A DNA stretch of 64,000 bases, from positions 316,168,709 through 316,232,708 of the forward strand of contig OV884056.1 in the NCBI GenBank assembly GCA_930367215.1, in the 5' to 3' direction. This document shows, piece by piece, positions 1-10,755 of this stretch (its first letter is position 1; each line of letters opens with the position of its first letter). A program made the translations under genes and the position numbers. The notes below the pieces were generated by a model. It was not told where the DNA came from, ran no database searches, and was given only the letters and a program-made list of their open reading frames with translations. The DNA comes from Pollenia angustigena. Taxonomy: Eukaryota; Arthropoda; Insecta; Diptera; Polleniidae.

Positions 1-1240
1 TCAGTTTAAGCTGAACTTAAATGATTTTCAAGAGAACAAATTATATAAAAGCCATGGTAAGCTATGAACCAATCATCCCAAATTCTGCAGAACGATTTCT
101 GGTATTAAAAAACATAAATTTCAATACAGCGATGCAATTATTTTAAGCGTTGCAGTAAATTTCAGAAGGCTGCTAAAATGGAATCTAAGGAAAATTATGG
201 ACCGTATATCACAAAATTGCATAACATTTTTTCTGGCCATATGAAGCTAAACTGGAAGAAAGTTTACCGCGTATTTAATTATTTTACCAGAGTGGGCTTT
301 ATATGAGGCCTATGGTAAGTTATGCACCGATCTTCACCAAATTTCACAGTGTCATTTCTAGTTCTATAAAACTGCGATGCATCAAATTTTGTTATTATAG
401 CGTTATTTTTTACGTTTTTAGGCGTACTAAGCTGTTTTCCGAGAGTAAGGTTTATATGGGGCCTAGGGTAAATTATGAACTGATCTTCACGAAATTTCAC
501 AGTCTTATTTCTAGTCCTGTAAAAATTTTGATGTACCAAATTTTGTTATGATAGCATTATTTTTTACGGATTTAGGCGTACTAAACTGTTTTCCGGAAGT
601 AGGTTTTATATGGGGCCTATGGTAAATTATGGACCGATCTTCACGAAACTTAACAGTTTAATTTCTAGTCCTATTTAACTGTAACGTGCCAAAATTTGTT
701 ATGATAGCATTGTTAGTTGGGGTTTTAGGCTTACTATACTGTTTTCCGGGAGTAGGGCTTATGTGGGGCCTAGGGTAAATCATGAACGGATCTTCAAGAA
801 ATTTTACAGCGTGATTTCCAGTTAAATAAAACGAACTGTTGCGAAATCTTATATCATTCTGTGCATTTTTCCACCATTTATGTTAGTTTTTGTAACAAAA
901 TTAGCAATTTTTTTTAGGTGGTGGTTCCACATTTTGATTCATAGCTCAGATCCTATTAAACCGATTTTGCTGGATTTCAATCCCAAACTGCTTAGGATAA
1001 CTACAAGCAATTTGACACCAAGTTTGTTTATTTCTTTTAAGTTTTTCGAAAGTGAGCGTGTTTTCAACAGACGGACAGACGGACAGACAGACGGACATGG
1101 CTAAATCGACTTAAAATTACTCAAGAACCCAGAATATATATACTTTATAGGGTCTGAGATGAATAATAAAAAAGTTTCACAAGGAATGACAAACTTTATA
1201 TACCCTCTTCACAACTAATTGCGGTGGAGGGTATAAAAAG
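1..1240 (+). mobile_element. DINE-1/Helentron-like non-autonomous element, family A, copy 1 (left part outside window)
   Basis: The body is built of units of about 153 bp starting near 307, 459, 612 and 765, each with a GGCCTAGGGTAAATTATG-like core followed by GATCTTCACGAAATTTCAC. More diverged units lie near 51 and 190. A GACAGACG microsatellite follows at 1068-1098. The end at 1200-1236 is an imperfect hairpin, ATACCCTC...GAGGGTAT. Core tandem repeats plus a terminal hairpin match the DINE-1/HINE type of Helentron derivative. Copies at 4452-5315 and 6335-7315 share the ends. No protein is encoded. Class is inferred from architecture. Confidence 0.7.
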
Positions 1241-1560
1241 GTTGATTAGCTAAGAAGATATAGGGAGGAGGAGCTTATACCCCATTTTGCGCCCTCTAGC
1301 GATATAAAATATACTCTACGACCTATTCGCATACCTAACAAAAACACATACAAAATTTCATAAAAATCAGTCAAGCCGTTTCGAAGGAGTTCAAAATGGA
1401 AAGCATTTTGTTGATATTTGTATGGGAATATATAGGAAAATCTAAATGCCATATCTCTGGAACCACTGGGCCGATTTCATGTAAACTTTACATAAACCAT
1501 CTACAGACTATCCCCAACGTTCCCCAACGTTTTGTTGAAATCGGTCTACCCGTTTTCGCA
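1241..1560 (-). mobile_element. Helitron fragment (interior)
   Basis: This stretch is the reverse complement of the interior of the Helitron at 14872-16431, for example the shared TTTTGCGCCCTCTAGCGATA and the text around TATGGAAATATATAGGAAAA. Neither terminus is present, so it is a truncated relic abutting the Helentron-like element on its left. Confidence 0.7.
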
Positions 1561-2955
1561 GTTAGTGTTGACATCAAAGTGTACACTTCTTTTTATATAT
1601 ATAGATTATTTGATATAATTTTAACAAATTGGAGGGATCCATTTCTTTTTCAATCACAAAAACATTGGCTTGTATCGATCGCAATAACTTAATATACTTA
1701 TTATAAAAGATCAAAAACGATTAACGAATTTTAATTTTTATTGAAAAGTAATTTTGCCTTTCTGGAATTGACAGATTTGTATATATAAATTTGAAAGTTC
1801 TAGTTTCCAATGAATTTAACAAAATTTTGTCAATGGTACATCGGTCGTTCGATTGCTTTTATATGACATAAAGCTTTAACGTCAGACGGTGCAAAAGCAA
1901 TGAGCCTCTAGTCTTCTCTACCCGGCTTTTTGAATTTTTATTGAATTTTAATTTTTTTGTGATTTTCCTTTTCAATCCAACTCATCCCTCAAATTCTCGG
2001 TCGGATTGCGTTTGAAGTCGTTGCCTTGGTGGAATTTATACGACTCTAAATTTCCTTCTTACCAGAAGAATCTTTTAAATTTTGACGGAAAATAATAAAA
2101 TTTGACTCCTTAAAAAATCTAATTTTCTTCTAGATCCTTTTGCTTTTAATCGTTATTAAGTGCTTCTTAGGAAGTACAGCTGCATCAATTATATCTTCTT
2201 CCATGTATTAGCATTTAATAGACAGTCACAGGCATTACGTATCAGTTATATTATTGCCAAAAATATCAGCCAAATTTCACGCAAATTTTTAAATAAAGAA
2301 TATTGAATTACAGTTTTTTAATAGAAGAGTTTTTAGTGAAATTTCCTAGCAAAACCCTTTTGACTCTATTCTAGGTTAAATTAGATACTAGAGTAAGAAA
2401 AAACATCATATACAAAGATTAACTCAAAACAGCGAAACATTGATATTGGCTCCTTTTGATGGAAAATTGAAAAATGGAGATGGTTCTGAACACCAAGCAA
2501 AGGAGTACTTTTGTCAATATTTTGGTACTTTTTTCAAACATATTTTTATTGAAAAACAAACTTGAAAATAATAAACAAAAATACATGAAATTAAAAAAAC
2601 TAATTAATTTTAATAAAAAAAAATATAAAATATTTTGGTTAAAAAAATAAAAATAATTTAATTTTTGAAATAAACATTTATGTATTTACATATATTTACA
2701 TGCATACATATGTATTTACATACATACATATGCATTTGCTTATGATTTGATATAACCCAGCTAGCATAGGCGGTTTGTTAGACGATTTTGTTTAATATAA
2801 AACTCCTAAAAGAATCTTCTGATGATTATCTGACAAGTAACAAAAACATCAAAATTTTTTTTATTTATTACTTTTTTATTCATTTTTTGACACGCTCGTC
2901 TTTTTATATTGGAATGAACTTTTTGCGACTCTCTGTAAGAGTCGTATAATAATTA
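1561..2955. other. AT-rich non-coding DNA
   Basis: I see no gene, no paired termini and no long reading frame. A TACATA-rich simple sequence lies at about 2685-2740. Confidence 0.6.
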
Positions 2956-3169
2956 CTGAGCTACCTAAATAAGAGCGTTTTTGAAATATGAAAATTCTAT
3001 TGCCAATACAATTTCAATAAAACAAACCGGCCTAAGGATCTGTGAAAAGGATTTTCCGACTGGATGGTGCTGATTTCGCGACCTTAAGGTTTGTGTTATA
3101 TAAATTGTATAAAAATAAGAAAGTTTTGGCATGTAAAATACGCTTGATGTCCTACTTTAGGTAGCTCAG
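2956..3169. mobile_element. MITE, PIF/Harbinger-type (TSD TTA)
   Basis: Terminal inverted repeats CTGAGCTACCTAAATAAG and TACTTTAGGTAGCTCAG bound 214 bp. They are flanked by TTA on both sides (2953-2955 and 3170-3172). A 3-bp TWA duplication is typical of PIF/Harbinger elements. No reading frame. Confidence 0.7.
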
Positions 3170-3591
3170 TTATACGGTTAAGCATTTCACGAGTTGTAAA
3201 ATAATCAAAAACTAAATGCTGGTCGACGAGGCGTATCTTTCTCTACCACACGGCATCAAAATATCAATTTACATAAAAAGTGGATTTAGCCGGATTGCAT
3301 GTTTAGCCGACGATATATATTTCTTGTAATTATTTTAAGCCATAAGACTTTGCGACTACCTTGTGAATCACCCAAAATTTATTTATAAAAATATACTGAG
3401 ATAATTTTATTCGTTATTTCAATAGTTAAAGGAGATCATATAAAATAAAACTTGACTTGGAAAAAATTCTTTTCCTTATCGTAGATCTAATTTCTCAGTC
3501 CTTTTCCAGGATTTTTCTAAACATATAAAGTACTAAATTATGCCATTGGAGTTTTTTAAAATTTTTCGGTTAGTTCTGTTATAAGACTGGG
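3170..3591. other. Non-coding, nothing recognised
   Basis: AT-rich unique-looking sequence between two small TIR elements; no gene or paired termini seen. Confidence 0.5.
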
Positions 3592-3818
3592 ATCTAATCA
3601 CCGCATTCGATACTATCGTATCGAATAAACTATCGAATTTTTTTGCATGCGATAGACACTGACGTTTCGAATGAAAACTGGATAAATGTAACGTCGAGTT
3701 ACTCGATATCGAATGCTATTATTTCAAATTCAATACGTTTCATTGGATATCGAGTTTCATGATACCAAAATAAATAATTTCGATAAATTTTGTTCGATAT
3801 CGTATGCGATGATTAGAT
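3592..3818. mobile_element. Small TIR element (MITE), TSD unresolved
   Basis: Inverted ends ATCTAATCACCGCATTCGAT and ATCGTATGCGATGATTAGAT bound about 227 bp. The interior is full of TATCGAAT-type palindromic words. I could not define a target duplication, so the superfamily is open. Confidence 0.55.
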
Positions 3819-4451
3819 GAGAACAGATGTATGAGAAACGTGAAACAAAAAAAAGGTGTTGACAATCAAACATTTAATCCATTTTTCGGCACATTCCTGC
3901 TGATCGACAATGATGATAAAAAAAATTGAAAAACATTGTAATTTAAGTCACCGGTCGGCGGAAAATGGGAAGAGCACTGAACTTGTCTTGTTTGAATAAA
4001 AAAAATATTTTCTTTACACATAGGTAAGTCTAAATAATTAAAAACGCAAAAAAAATGTTCTAATACAACAAAATATTGAAATTTTAGTTACATCGGTTAA
4101 TCGACTGAAATTAACCGGTTTAATCGTTAATCAAAAAAAGCCAATTTGAAATTAACCGATTGACGGTAAACCGAATGAATACCCTACTAAACGCAGATTG
4201 AGTGCAAAAAATCTGCACTCAATTCAGATAGTGCAAAATTTAAACTTGCGATCAAAAAAGCTGCATATAAACATAATCTCACTAATCTTTTAAATATTGT
4301 TAATCATGACTCATGACATTTTTAAAGACAAATACTAATAACAAAAATTTTGGATACTAAATTAAACTATTTTTATTTTTTTGAGTGAAAACTACAAAAA
4401 AATCCTATATGATATTAATCAAATAAGTTTTAATTATTTTATTCGGATGAA
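3819..4451. other. Non-coding with a possible hAT terminus
   Basis: The segment 4085-4185 has ATTAACCGGTTTAATCG-type palindromes ending GAATACCCTA, which reads on the other strand as TAGGGTATTCATTCGG, like a hAT terminus. No partner end was found. GAGTGCA words cluster at 4200-4260 and again at 7480-7630. Confidence 0.3.
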
Positions 4452-5315
4452 ATAACAAGTAAGAGTGCTATATTCGGCTTAGCCGAATCTTATAAACCCT
4501 TCACCATTGTGCGAGCAGAATACAGAGCAACTAGACAAAAACTAAATAATTTTTACATACCTATACATACATATTTACAATACTTAAAACTTCATTATAA
4601 ATAAAATTTAAAAGCGAAAACTGGTAAATATTTTTTTAAATCGTTTTTAGAACATAAAAAAAATAAAAATATTAAAAAATAACTTTTCTTTTAAAAAAAC
4701 CAAGATTCGAACCAGAGAACTCTAAGTTTCTAACTTAACACACCCCCTAGACAACTGAACCATGAATGAACGTTAATTGAATATCATCAAAATGAAATAT
4801 GGCACGTTTTCTGTTCACAAAATTCAACACAGTTGAGTTGTAATTACTTTTGATGTTTTTGTTCACCGCAATATCAAAGTTGTAAACCATAATAAAAAAA
4901 TTACAAATCAACTTATTTAAGTTGTGATCCGAAATAGGGGAATATATTCACCAAAATAGTTTGTGCCATGTATGTGTGTTTGTTTGTTTTCTTTTATCTT
5001 TTTTGGCGAGTTTTTAAGTAGCAAAAAACCCAAAAATTCCTAGTTTCTATTTGTTAAAATTATTTCGTTAAATAGATGAAATAATAAAGAAGGGTGATAA
5101 CGAAAATCATATTGGGCATTATGCTAGTATATGTAAACAATTGAAAGGGGGGTGGGGGAGTGGCAGCGGGACATCACATGGTTAAATCAAGTTCTCTCCT
5201 CATAAGGACCCAGAATATATATACTTTTTAGGGTCTTATATCAATATTGTAGAAATTACAAATGGAATGACAAACTTATATATACCCTTTTCCACCTGAG
5301 GTGAAGGGTATAAAA
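4452..5315 (+). mobile_element. DINE-1/Helentron-like element, family A, copy 2
   Basis: It starts AACAAGTAAGAGTGCTATAT, followed by the palindrome ATTCGGCTTAGCCGAAT and the subterminal ACCCTTCACCA. It ends with the hairpin ATACCCTTTTCCACC...GGTGAAGGGTAT at about 5283-5313. The start matches the reverse complement of the right end of copy 3 (7260-7310). The interior lacks clear 153-bp units. No coding capacity. Confidence 0.65.
4690..4766 (-). repeat. tRNA-like (pol III promoter-like) segment
   Basis: On the minus strand, TGGTTCAGTTGTCTAGGGGG resembles an A box. About 45 bases downstream, GGTTCGAATCT matches the B-box consensus at 10 of 11 positions. The acceptor stem does not fold, so this is more likely a tRNA-derived or SINE-head relic inside the Helentron-like element than a tRNA gene. 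Confidence 0.35.
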
Positions 5316-5388
5316 ATGATGTTTTAAAAATTTGAAGTTGATATTGAAATAAAAAATGATCAAACTCATATCGTCCATATAATCAAAA

Positions 5389-6022
5389 CAGTGTTCGAAA
5401 ATAAACATTAAATATCGCTTCTTAGTGTTCGGTTCGGTAGATTTGTGAAAAACACATACCCTAATCGTGTTTGTGTAGAAAATCACTAAAAAATAACGTT
5501 TTCCTGTTTGTAGTCTTTCAAACACAGAAATAGTACTGTTCTTTTTCAACTTAACAAAAAGATGAGAACTTCATTGTGTTCGGTTCAGCTCATTAGTGTT
5601 CGTTCGTTTCAGTTGTGTATAGCGCTATTTTGGCTGGTTGTTTAAAAAAACCAACAATTTTTTTATAAAAACAAAGTGCATATACGATAAAAACCAAAAA
5701 GCTAACAAAAAAAAAAAATTTACACAAAAACACATACACAATACACAAACAAGCTATTCGTGCTGTGGTTGTGGCTAAAATGTTTTGCTGTTAATTTCTT
5801 CATCAATGTAAAAAAGTAACATTATAGAACATCAAAATATAATGTTTGTTTACAATACCACTACAATTGTTCTGTTTTTTAATGAAGAACAGAAAACTAT
5901 ATAAAAAAAGTTACGAACGGTATTAAAGGTTGTGTTCGTCTACACCAGCAGTAAAAAATAGGTGTCATTCCTGCATGTGTGAGCCGAACGCTAAAAAATC
6001 TTTTGTTTATTTTCGTACACTG
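5389..6022. mobile_element. hAT-type non-autonomous element, family 1, short copy
   Basis: Ends CAGTGTTCGAAAATAAACA and GTTTATTTTCGTACACTG bound 634 bp. The flanking octamers are AATCAAAA and AATTAAAC (6 of 8 identical), an eroded 8-bp duplication as expected for hAT. GTTCGGTTCGG-type words fill the subterminal regions. It is the reverse-oriented short paralogue of 9077-12275 and keeps the sequence into which another hAT inserted there. No transposase. Confidence 0.75.
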
Positions 6023-6330
6023 AATTAAACATTTTCTGCAGAAACTTTCTTCAGTTCTCTTTGAAACTGCATTTGTGTTCATACAGTGAAACTTTTGCAG
6101 CATTTACATTTAATATGTCTGCACTTCTGGACACATGTGGTCTTCTTAAAAAGAAAGTATATTGCATAGGCGTGAAGTCAACCCGCTGGAAATCACACTT
6201 ACGAAAAAATCGCGGAAATTGTGAACCATATCCACACAGAGTTTGGGCTCGACAATAATAAAATTGTGCTGTGAACAACAGACAATGGATCTTAGTTTTG
6301 CAAAGCTTATAAAAAATTTGGCATATCAAG
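6023..6330 (+). pseudogene. hAT transposase relic
   Basis: Codons from about 6197 read HTYEKIAEIVNHIH, then EFGLDNNKIVL, a stop, TTDNGS, a stop, and FCKAYKKFGISSF. The order HTYxxIA / HxxFGL / TDNGSxFxKAxKxFG is that of the hAT transposase core, where the TDNG aspartate belongs to the catalytic set. Two in-frame stops and the very short length (about 50 recognisable codons) make it dead. Upstream bases to 6030 may belong to the same gene in shifted frames. It sits directly right of the hAT copy at 5389-6022, but I cannot show that they were one element. Confidence 0.5.
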
Positions 6331-6334
6331 TTTC

Positions 6335-7315
6335 AACTTTTTTATACCCTCCACCACAATTAGTTGTGAAGAGGGTATATTAAGTTTGTCATTCCGTGTG
6401 AAACTTTTTTATTATTCATCTCAGACCCCATAAAGTATATATATTCTGGGTTCTTGAGTAATTCTAAGTCGATTTAGCAATGTCCGTCTGTCTGTCCGTC
6501 TGTCTGTCTGTCCGTCTGTCCGTCTGTTGAAAACACGCTCACTTTCGAAAAACTCAAAAGAAATGAACAAACTTGGTGCCAAATTGCTTGTAGTTATCCT
6601 AAGCAGTTTGGGATTGAAATCCAGCAAAATCGGTTCAATAGGATCTGAATCAAAATGTGGAACCACCACCTAAAAAAAGTTGATAATTTTGTTACAAAAA
6701 CTAACATAAATGGTGGAAAAATGCACAGAATGGTATAAGATTTCGCAACAGTTCGTTTTATTTAACTGGAATTCACGCTGTAAAATTTCTTGCAGATCCG
6801 TCCATGATTTACCCTAAGCCCCATATAAACACTTCTCCCGGAAAACAGTTTAGTACGCCTAAAACCGTAAAAAATAACGCTAGCGTTACAAAATTTGGTA
6901 CGTTACAGTTTTATAGGACTATTAATAATACTGTGAAATTTCGTGAGGATCGGTACATAATTTACCCTAGGCCCCATAGAAACCCTACTCCCGGAAAACA
7001 GTTTAGTACACCTAAAACCATAATTAATAATGTTATCATAACAGAAATTGGTACGTCACAGTTCTAAAGGACTAGAAATGACGCTGTGAAATTTCGTGAT
7101 GATCGGTCCATAATTTACCCTAGACCCCATATAAACCCTACTACCGGAAAACAGTTTTGTCGCCTAAAACCATAATTAATAACAAATCGTCACAGTTTAA
7201 GATAATTATAATAAATAGACATCATACAGATTACTCCTTAAACATTCGAAATGTCGGTGGAGGGTATCAAAGATTCGGCACAGCCGAATATAGCACTCTA
7301 ACTTGTTTTTTTTTT
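6335..7315 (-). mobile_element. DINE-1/Helentron-like element, family A, copy 3
   Basis: This is the inverted counterpart of copy 1. The hairpin ATACCCTCCACC...GAGGGTAT is at 6345-6380, a TCTGTCCG microsatellite at 6484-6530, and about three core units lie at 6800-7180. The far end carries GGTGGAGGGTAT, ATTCGGCACAGCCGAAT and ACTTGTT. It is the only copy here with both ends plus tandem core units, so it defines the family: about 980 bp, opposed GGTGGAGGGTAT subterminal repeats, terminal hairpin. Confidence 0.75.
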
Positions 7316-7633
7316 TGTTTTTTCTTAGAAGTTTAGTCATGGGACTTAAATTGGTGCACAAAAATAAACAAAAATCAATTTAAACTTGAAATTTAATGCA
7401 TAATTTTAAGTTGTACTCAAATTCGTGATGAACAAACAAATTGCAATAAACTAATGATTGCATTTTATAAATCTAACTTACTTTTTTTGAGTGCAAAATT
7501 TTTAAGCACGACTATCACTCATGTTTAGTGAGGCTGTAAATTTTCAATTCATTGCTCAACATCAACAAAATGACTGCAATATCACTAAGTGTAAGTTGCA
7601 ACTGCAAATTGAGTGCACTCCTCCCATCTATGG
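7316..7633. other. Non-coding
   Basis: AT-rich DNA with scattered GAGTGCA words that recall 4200-4260; both might be parts of one old element interrupted by the insertions between them, which I could not prove. Confidence 0.35.
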
Positions 7634-8135
7634 TTACGATCATGTAAATTGAGTCCGTTTTTTTTTTTTTTTTATATATTAAATTATTATTTATTTTTTT
7701 AAATCCCTAAGTTAATCCCGCGAAGCTCAACGCTTGTCTGCAGGAAAGAAATCAGAGTCTCTGGCGGGAATCGAACCCGCAACCCCGGCGCTGATAGACT
7801 AGCTCACTACCGGTAGGCTAGCTGGACTTCTTCCTTTGGCCATATTTAAAAGAAAAAGTTAACGTCAATAAGCTAAATAAAATTCAAGAGTTAAAGGACG
7901 AGGTAATTCAGCACATTAACGACATTGAAACTCAATTATGTCTCAGAGTCATTGAAAATATGGACCATCGGATAGAAGTATACCACCGAAGCCGTGGCCG
8001 TATTTGGCCTTTATTTTGTTTCACACATAATTGTCATAAATCCTTCTGTAGTAATATAATAATTATCCGAAAACTTTTTGTTTATTAACAATTAACATCT
8101 TGGGTTTTCGTTGGATCACCCTTTATGTAAACTTC
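7634..8135 (+). mobile_element. Tc1/mariner-superfamily relic, 3' part, split by a SINE
   Basis: Codons from about 7848 read KVNVNKLNKIQELKDEVIQH, then RVIENMDHRIEVYHRSRG, matching the C-terminal end of the mariner-like transposase also present inverted at 13877-14320. The noncoding end GGATCACCCTTTA (to about 8123) is the counterpart of the AAAGGGTGGTCCAAT terminus near 13880. The gene continues left of the SINE at 7634-7660 (CGATCATGTAAATTGA). The catalytic core is missing, so it is inactive. Confidence 0.65.
7661..7826 (-). mobile_element. tRNA-derived SINE inserted in the mariner relic
   Basis: On the minus strand the head reads AGCTAGCCTACCGGTAG (A-box-like), then CGGGTTCGATTCCCG (a perfect B box, within 7763-7779), then about 70 bp of body and a poly-A tail (the T-run at 7660-7674). 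The head resembles a tRNA, but the 5' strand lacks a pairing acceptor stem and the body continues past the tRNA length, so it is a SINE. Mariner sequence resumes on both sides; the homologous uninterrupted site is at about 14195-14215. No clear target duplication. Confidence 0.7.
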
Positions 8136-8880
8136 GGCTACTGACGTGCAGGTTTAACCTTTTTCGTCATAAAAAATCGCAACTTTTCTCGATTACAAAG
8201 ATGTGTTTTTTCTTTAGTGGCCCATGTTTTGTAATAAAAACGAAATTTTGAAAAATTATACGTCTGTATAAATAGTTTAAAAGTGTTTCCAAAAACAAAA
8301 TTCTATGAAATTTTGAAAAAGTCAATTTGTTTTCAATACAAATTCGGCTTTTTTTTTGCAAACTATGTAGAAAAATTGCGGTGATCTTATTCGATCTGGA
8401 GTTTTTTTTAAAGTATGACTGCTTAAGCAATTCTCAGCAATTTGTTGCTTTAATTTGTCCAAACGTCTTTACAACAACGTTTGCCTAAAGATAACAAATT
8501 CAAAATTTTACAAAATTCTCTAAATATTTAATGTGGGTTTTTTTTTGTCGGCTAATTTTATAATCCAGCACGTGTTAAACAAACACTATTATGAATTCCA
8601 CTATGTTTATTATAATTTTATATCAAAATATTAAAGAAGGTTTCCGTTTAGACAAAATTCTAAATATTTAATAAATTTTTTTTTTATATGAGGATGATTG
8701 AAGACATGCTGATAATGATGATAACGATGAAAATCGAAATTCAAAACACGAGTATTGAAAACAAAACAAAACAAACTGAAATGAGTAAAAGAAACCTGTT
8801 TAAGCAAAATGATGTTATTAACGATAAAAATTCTATGTCTAGATACGAATATGCTTACACCAAGAAAAAAAAAACAAAAA
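8136..8880. other. AT-rich non-coding DNA
   Basis: No gene recognised. A poly-A-rich tract at 8864-8890 leads into the next element. Confidence 0.5.
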
Positions 8881-8945
8881 AAAAAAAAACAAGTAGGAAA
8901 GTATAGTAGGAAAAGCCCAATCATATGATACCCTACACTACTTGT
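8881..8945 (+). mobile_element. Helentron-like family B, terminal fragment
   Basis: AACAAGTAGGAAAGTATAGT followed by AAGCCCAATCATATGATACCC matches, with differences, the first ~60 bp of the family B copies at 21616 and 29429. The rest is missing. Confidence 0.5.
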
Positions 8946-9707
8946 AAGTACTGTGTAATCAGTATTTTTGACTCATGGGAACAAATTAAAGAATTAGGCT
9001 TGGATGTATTTTAAAGTTTCGTGGGTCCAATTTTATTTACATACCAACATCTATACAAGATTTATTCATTTTAAACCAGTGTTCGAAAATAAACAGTACA
9101 TTATTTAACGTTCGGCTCACACACCCAGGAACGATATCTATTTGTTTAGTGATTGTGTAGACATACACAACCCTTAATACCGTTCGTAACTATTTTCAAG
9201 AAAGAACCGAACATTATATAGTGTTCTGTTCTTCGTTTAAAAACAGAACAATACAGTATCACTTACTGCAGAAAAACATTATATTTTAATTAGAGTTGGG
9301 TAGTTCATGAACGAACTAGTTCAATTGAACTAGTCAGTCAGATGAACGTTGAACTGTCATTCAGTCTGACAGTTCCTTTTAGTTCAACAGTTCACTTTTC
9401 GTCACTTTGTCTTTTGCGTCAGCAGTCTTTTGAGAGGGTTCATTTAGTTCAATTCATTTAGTTCAATTCATTTAGTTCACAGGTTCATTTACTTCAGTTG
9501 CTTGTCCACTTGATTTTATTGTTTACCGCACTGATTGAAAAGAAACAACAATAGTATTAGTGTCTCTATGTTTAACATTATATTGTTTCTTTTACTCATG
9601 GCCAGATAACTTTAAACATTTTCATAATAAAATCAAGGCTGCCATACTTAGAGATGTCTAGCTGCGATTTTTTCGGCAATTTATAAAATATTTTGTATTA
9701 TTTATAA

Positions 9708-10103
9708 AGGGTCACATAGACACATACTTCTCATGCTCATGCAATCAGCATGTGTTTGTAAATTTGAAATTTTTATTTATGTATGCGTCACACAGACAAT
9801 GCAGTATGAAAAACCAAAATAGGTTTGATTTCAAAATGAACTCATACTGCTGACAGTTGTTCAATGAACAATAACAAAAATTATTAATTTTATGATATAT
9901 TTTTCTTTCAATTTAAATTAAAACAAATTTAAAATAGTTTCTGAGAAAAAAACGTGTGAAGAAAGTAGGGGTTCTCTTGAATTTCACGAAATGACATTTA
10001 TTTTAAAATGATGATTGATAGGTGTGTAGTAAAATATCAATCACACACGTATACGAAGGATTCATCGGCAGTAGGTGTCAGCAGTATGCGTCTATGGGCC
10101 TCT
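9708..10103. mobile_element. MITE, PIF/Harbinger-type (TSD TAA), nested
   Basis: Ends AGGGTCACATAGACACATAC and GTATGCGTCTATGGGCCTCT bound 396 bp, with TAA on both sides (9705-9707 and 10104-10106). It is the third level of the 9-12 kb nest. No coding sequence. Confidence 0.7.
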
Positions 10104-10156
10104 TAAGATTTCCGTAGGACATGCTGAAATTTATTGTTGAGGTGATTTTGTCGGCA

Positions 10157-10290
10157 TTAACATAGCGTTTTCACCTGACAATTTTTTGTCATCGCAAATA
10201 TTTTGGGAGTAAAAATTTATATTGTGCATTATTTGTCAGTGCTTTATAAACAAATGTCTCTATTGTGAATAAATTGTCAGAGCTTGTATT
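10157..10290. mobile_element. Relic related to the foldback at 23771-23910
   Basis: CATAGCGTTTTCACCTGACA followed by ATTTTTTGTCAT is the same terminus as the MITE at 23775. The second terminus is not clear here. Confidence 0.4.
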
Positions 10291-10479
10291 CTGAAAGAAA
10301 AATATACAAAATAAAACACTAATAATTATATGATAAAATAAATAATGAATAATGTTTATCTTAATTTTTCTTATTAATACTCCTTCAATAAAAGAAAAAA
10401 GTAATTTAATTGAGCCCTACCTTAAAATACAAATTAAAACTTACATGTTCTTAGTTTTTAGTTTAGAATAAAATTGTTA

Positions 10480-10755
10480 AATTTTACGTATAGTACAATT
10501 ATATCGCCAATGTGTATGTGATATTCGAAGGTGGAACAATATATTGGCAACAATCAAAAGACTTGATTTTTATTGCACAACGAAAAGAAAGAGAAGTGTG
10601 TTGGCAACATTATACAATGCTGTTTATATTATTCCTATAGGTTATGTTCGCCTTTTTATTGAATGAATGAAACTTTTGTGCGACTTATTGTAAAATATAG
10701 GACAAAATGGAAATGATATGGCGAATATCATATACAATTATATTGCAAGTGTATG
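10480..10755. mobile_element. Small TIR repeat N1, copy 1
   Basis: CAATTATATCGCCAATG... and ...GATATGGCGAATATCATATA form an inverted pair, and a diverged copy occupies 26725-26995 with the same order of blocks (TATTGGCAA, GTGCSACTTATTG, GCGAATAACATATAC). No target duplication was defined. Confidence 0.5.

Noticed and set aside
6421..6669. 82-codon minus-strand frame with TDGQTDRRTD
   Set aside because: It spans the GACAGACG microsatellite and core of a Helentron-like element; non-coding by context.
7763..7830. A functional tRNA gene
   Set aside because: The B box is perfect, but the acceptor stem does not pair and a SINE body plus poly-A follows.
8631..8924. 97-codon minus-strand frame rich in F and L
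   Set aside because: Translation of poly-A/T tracts, not a gene.
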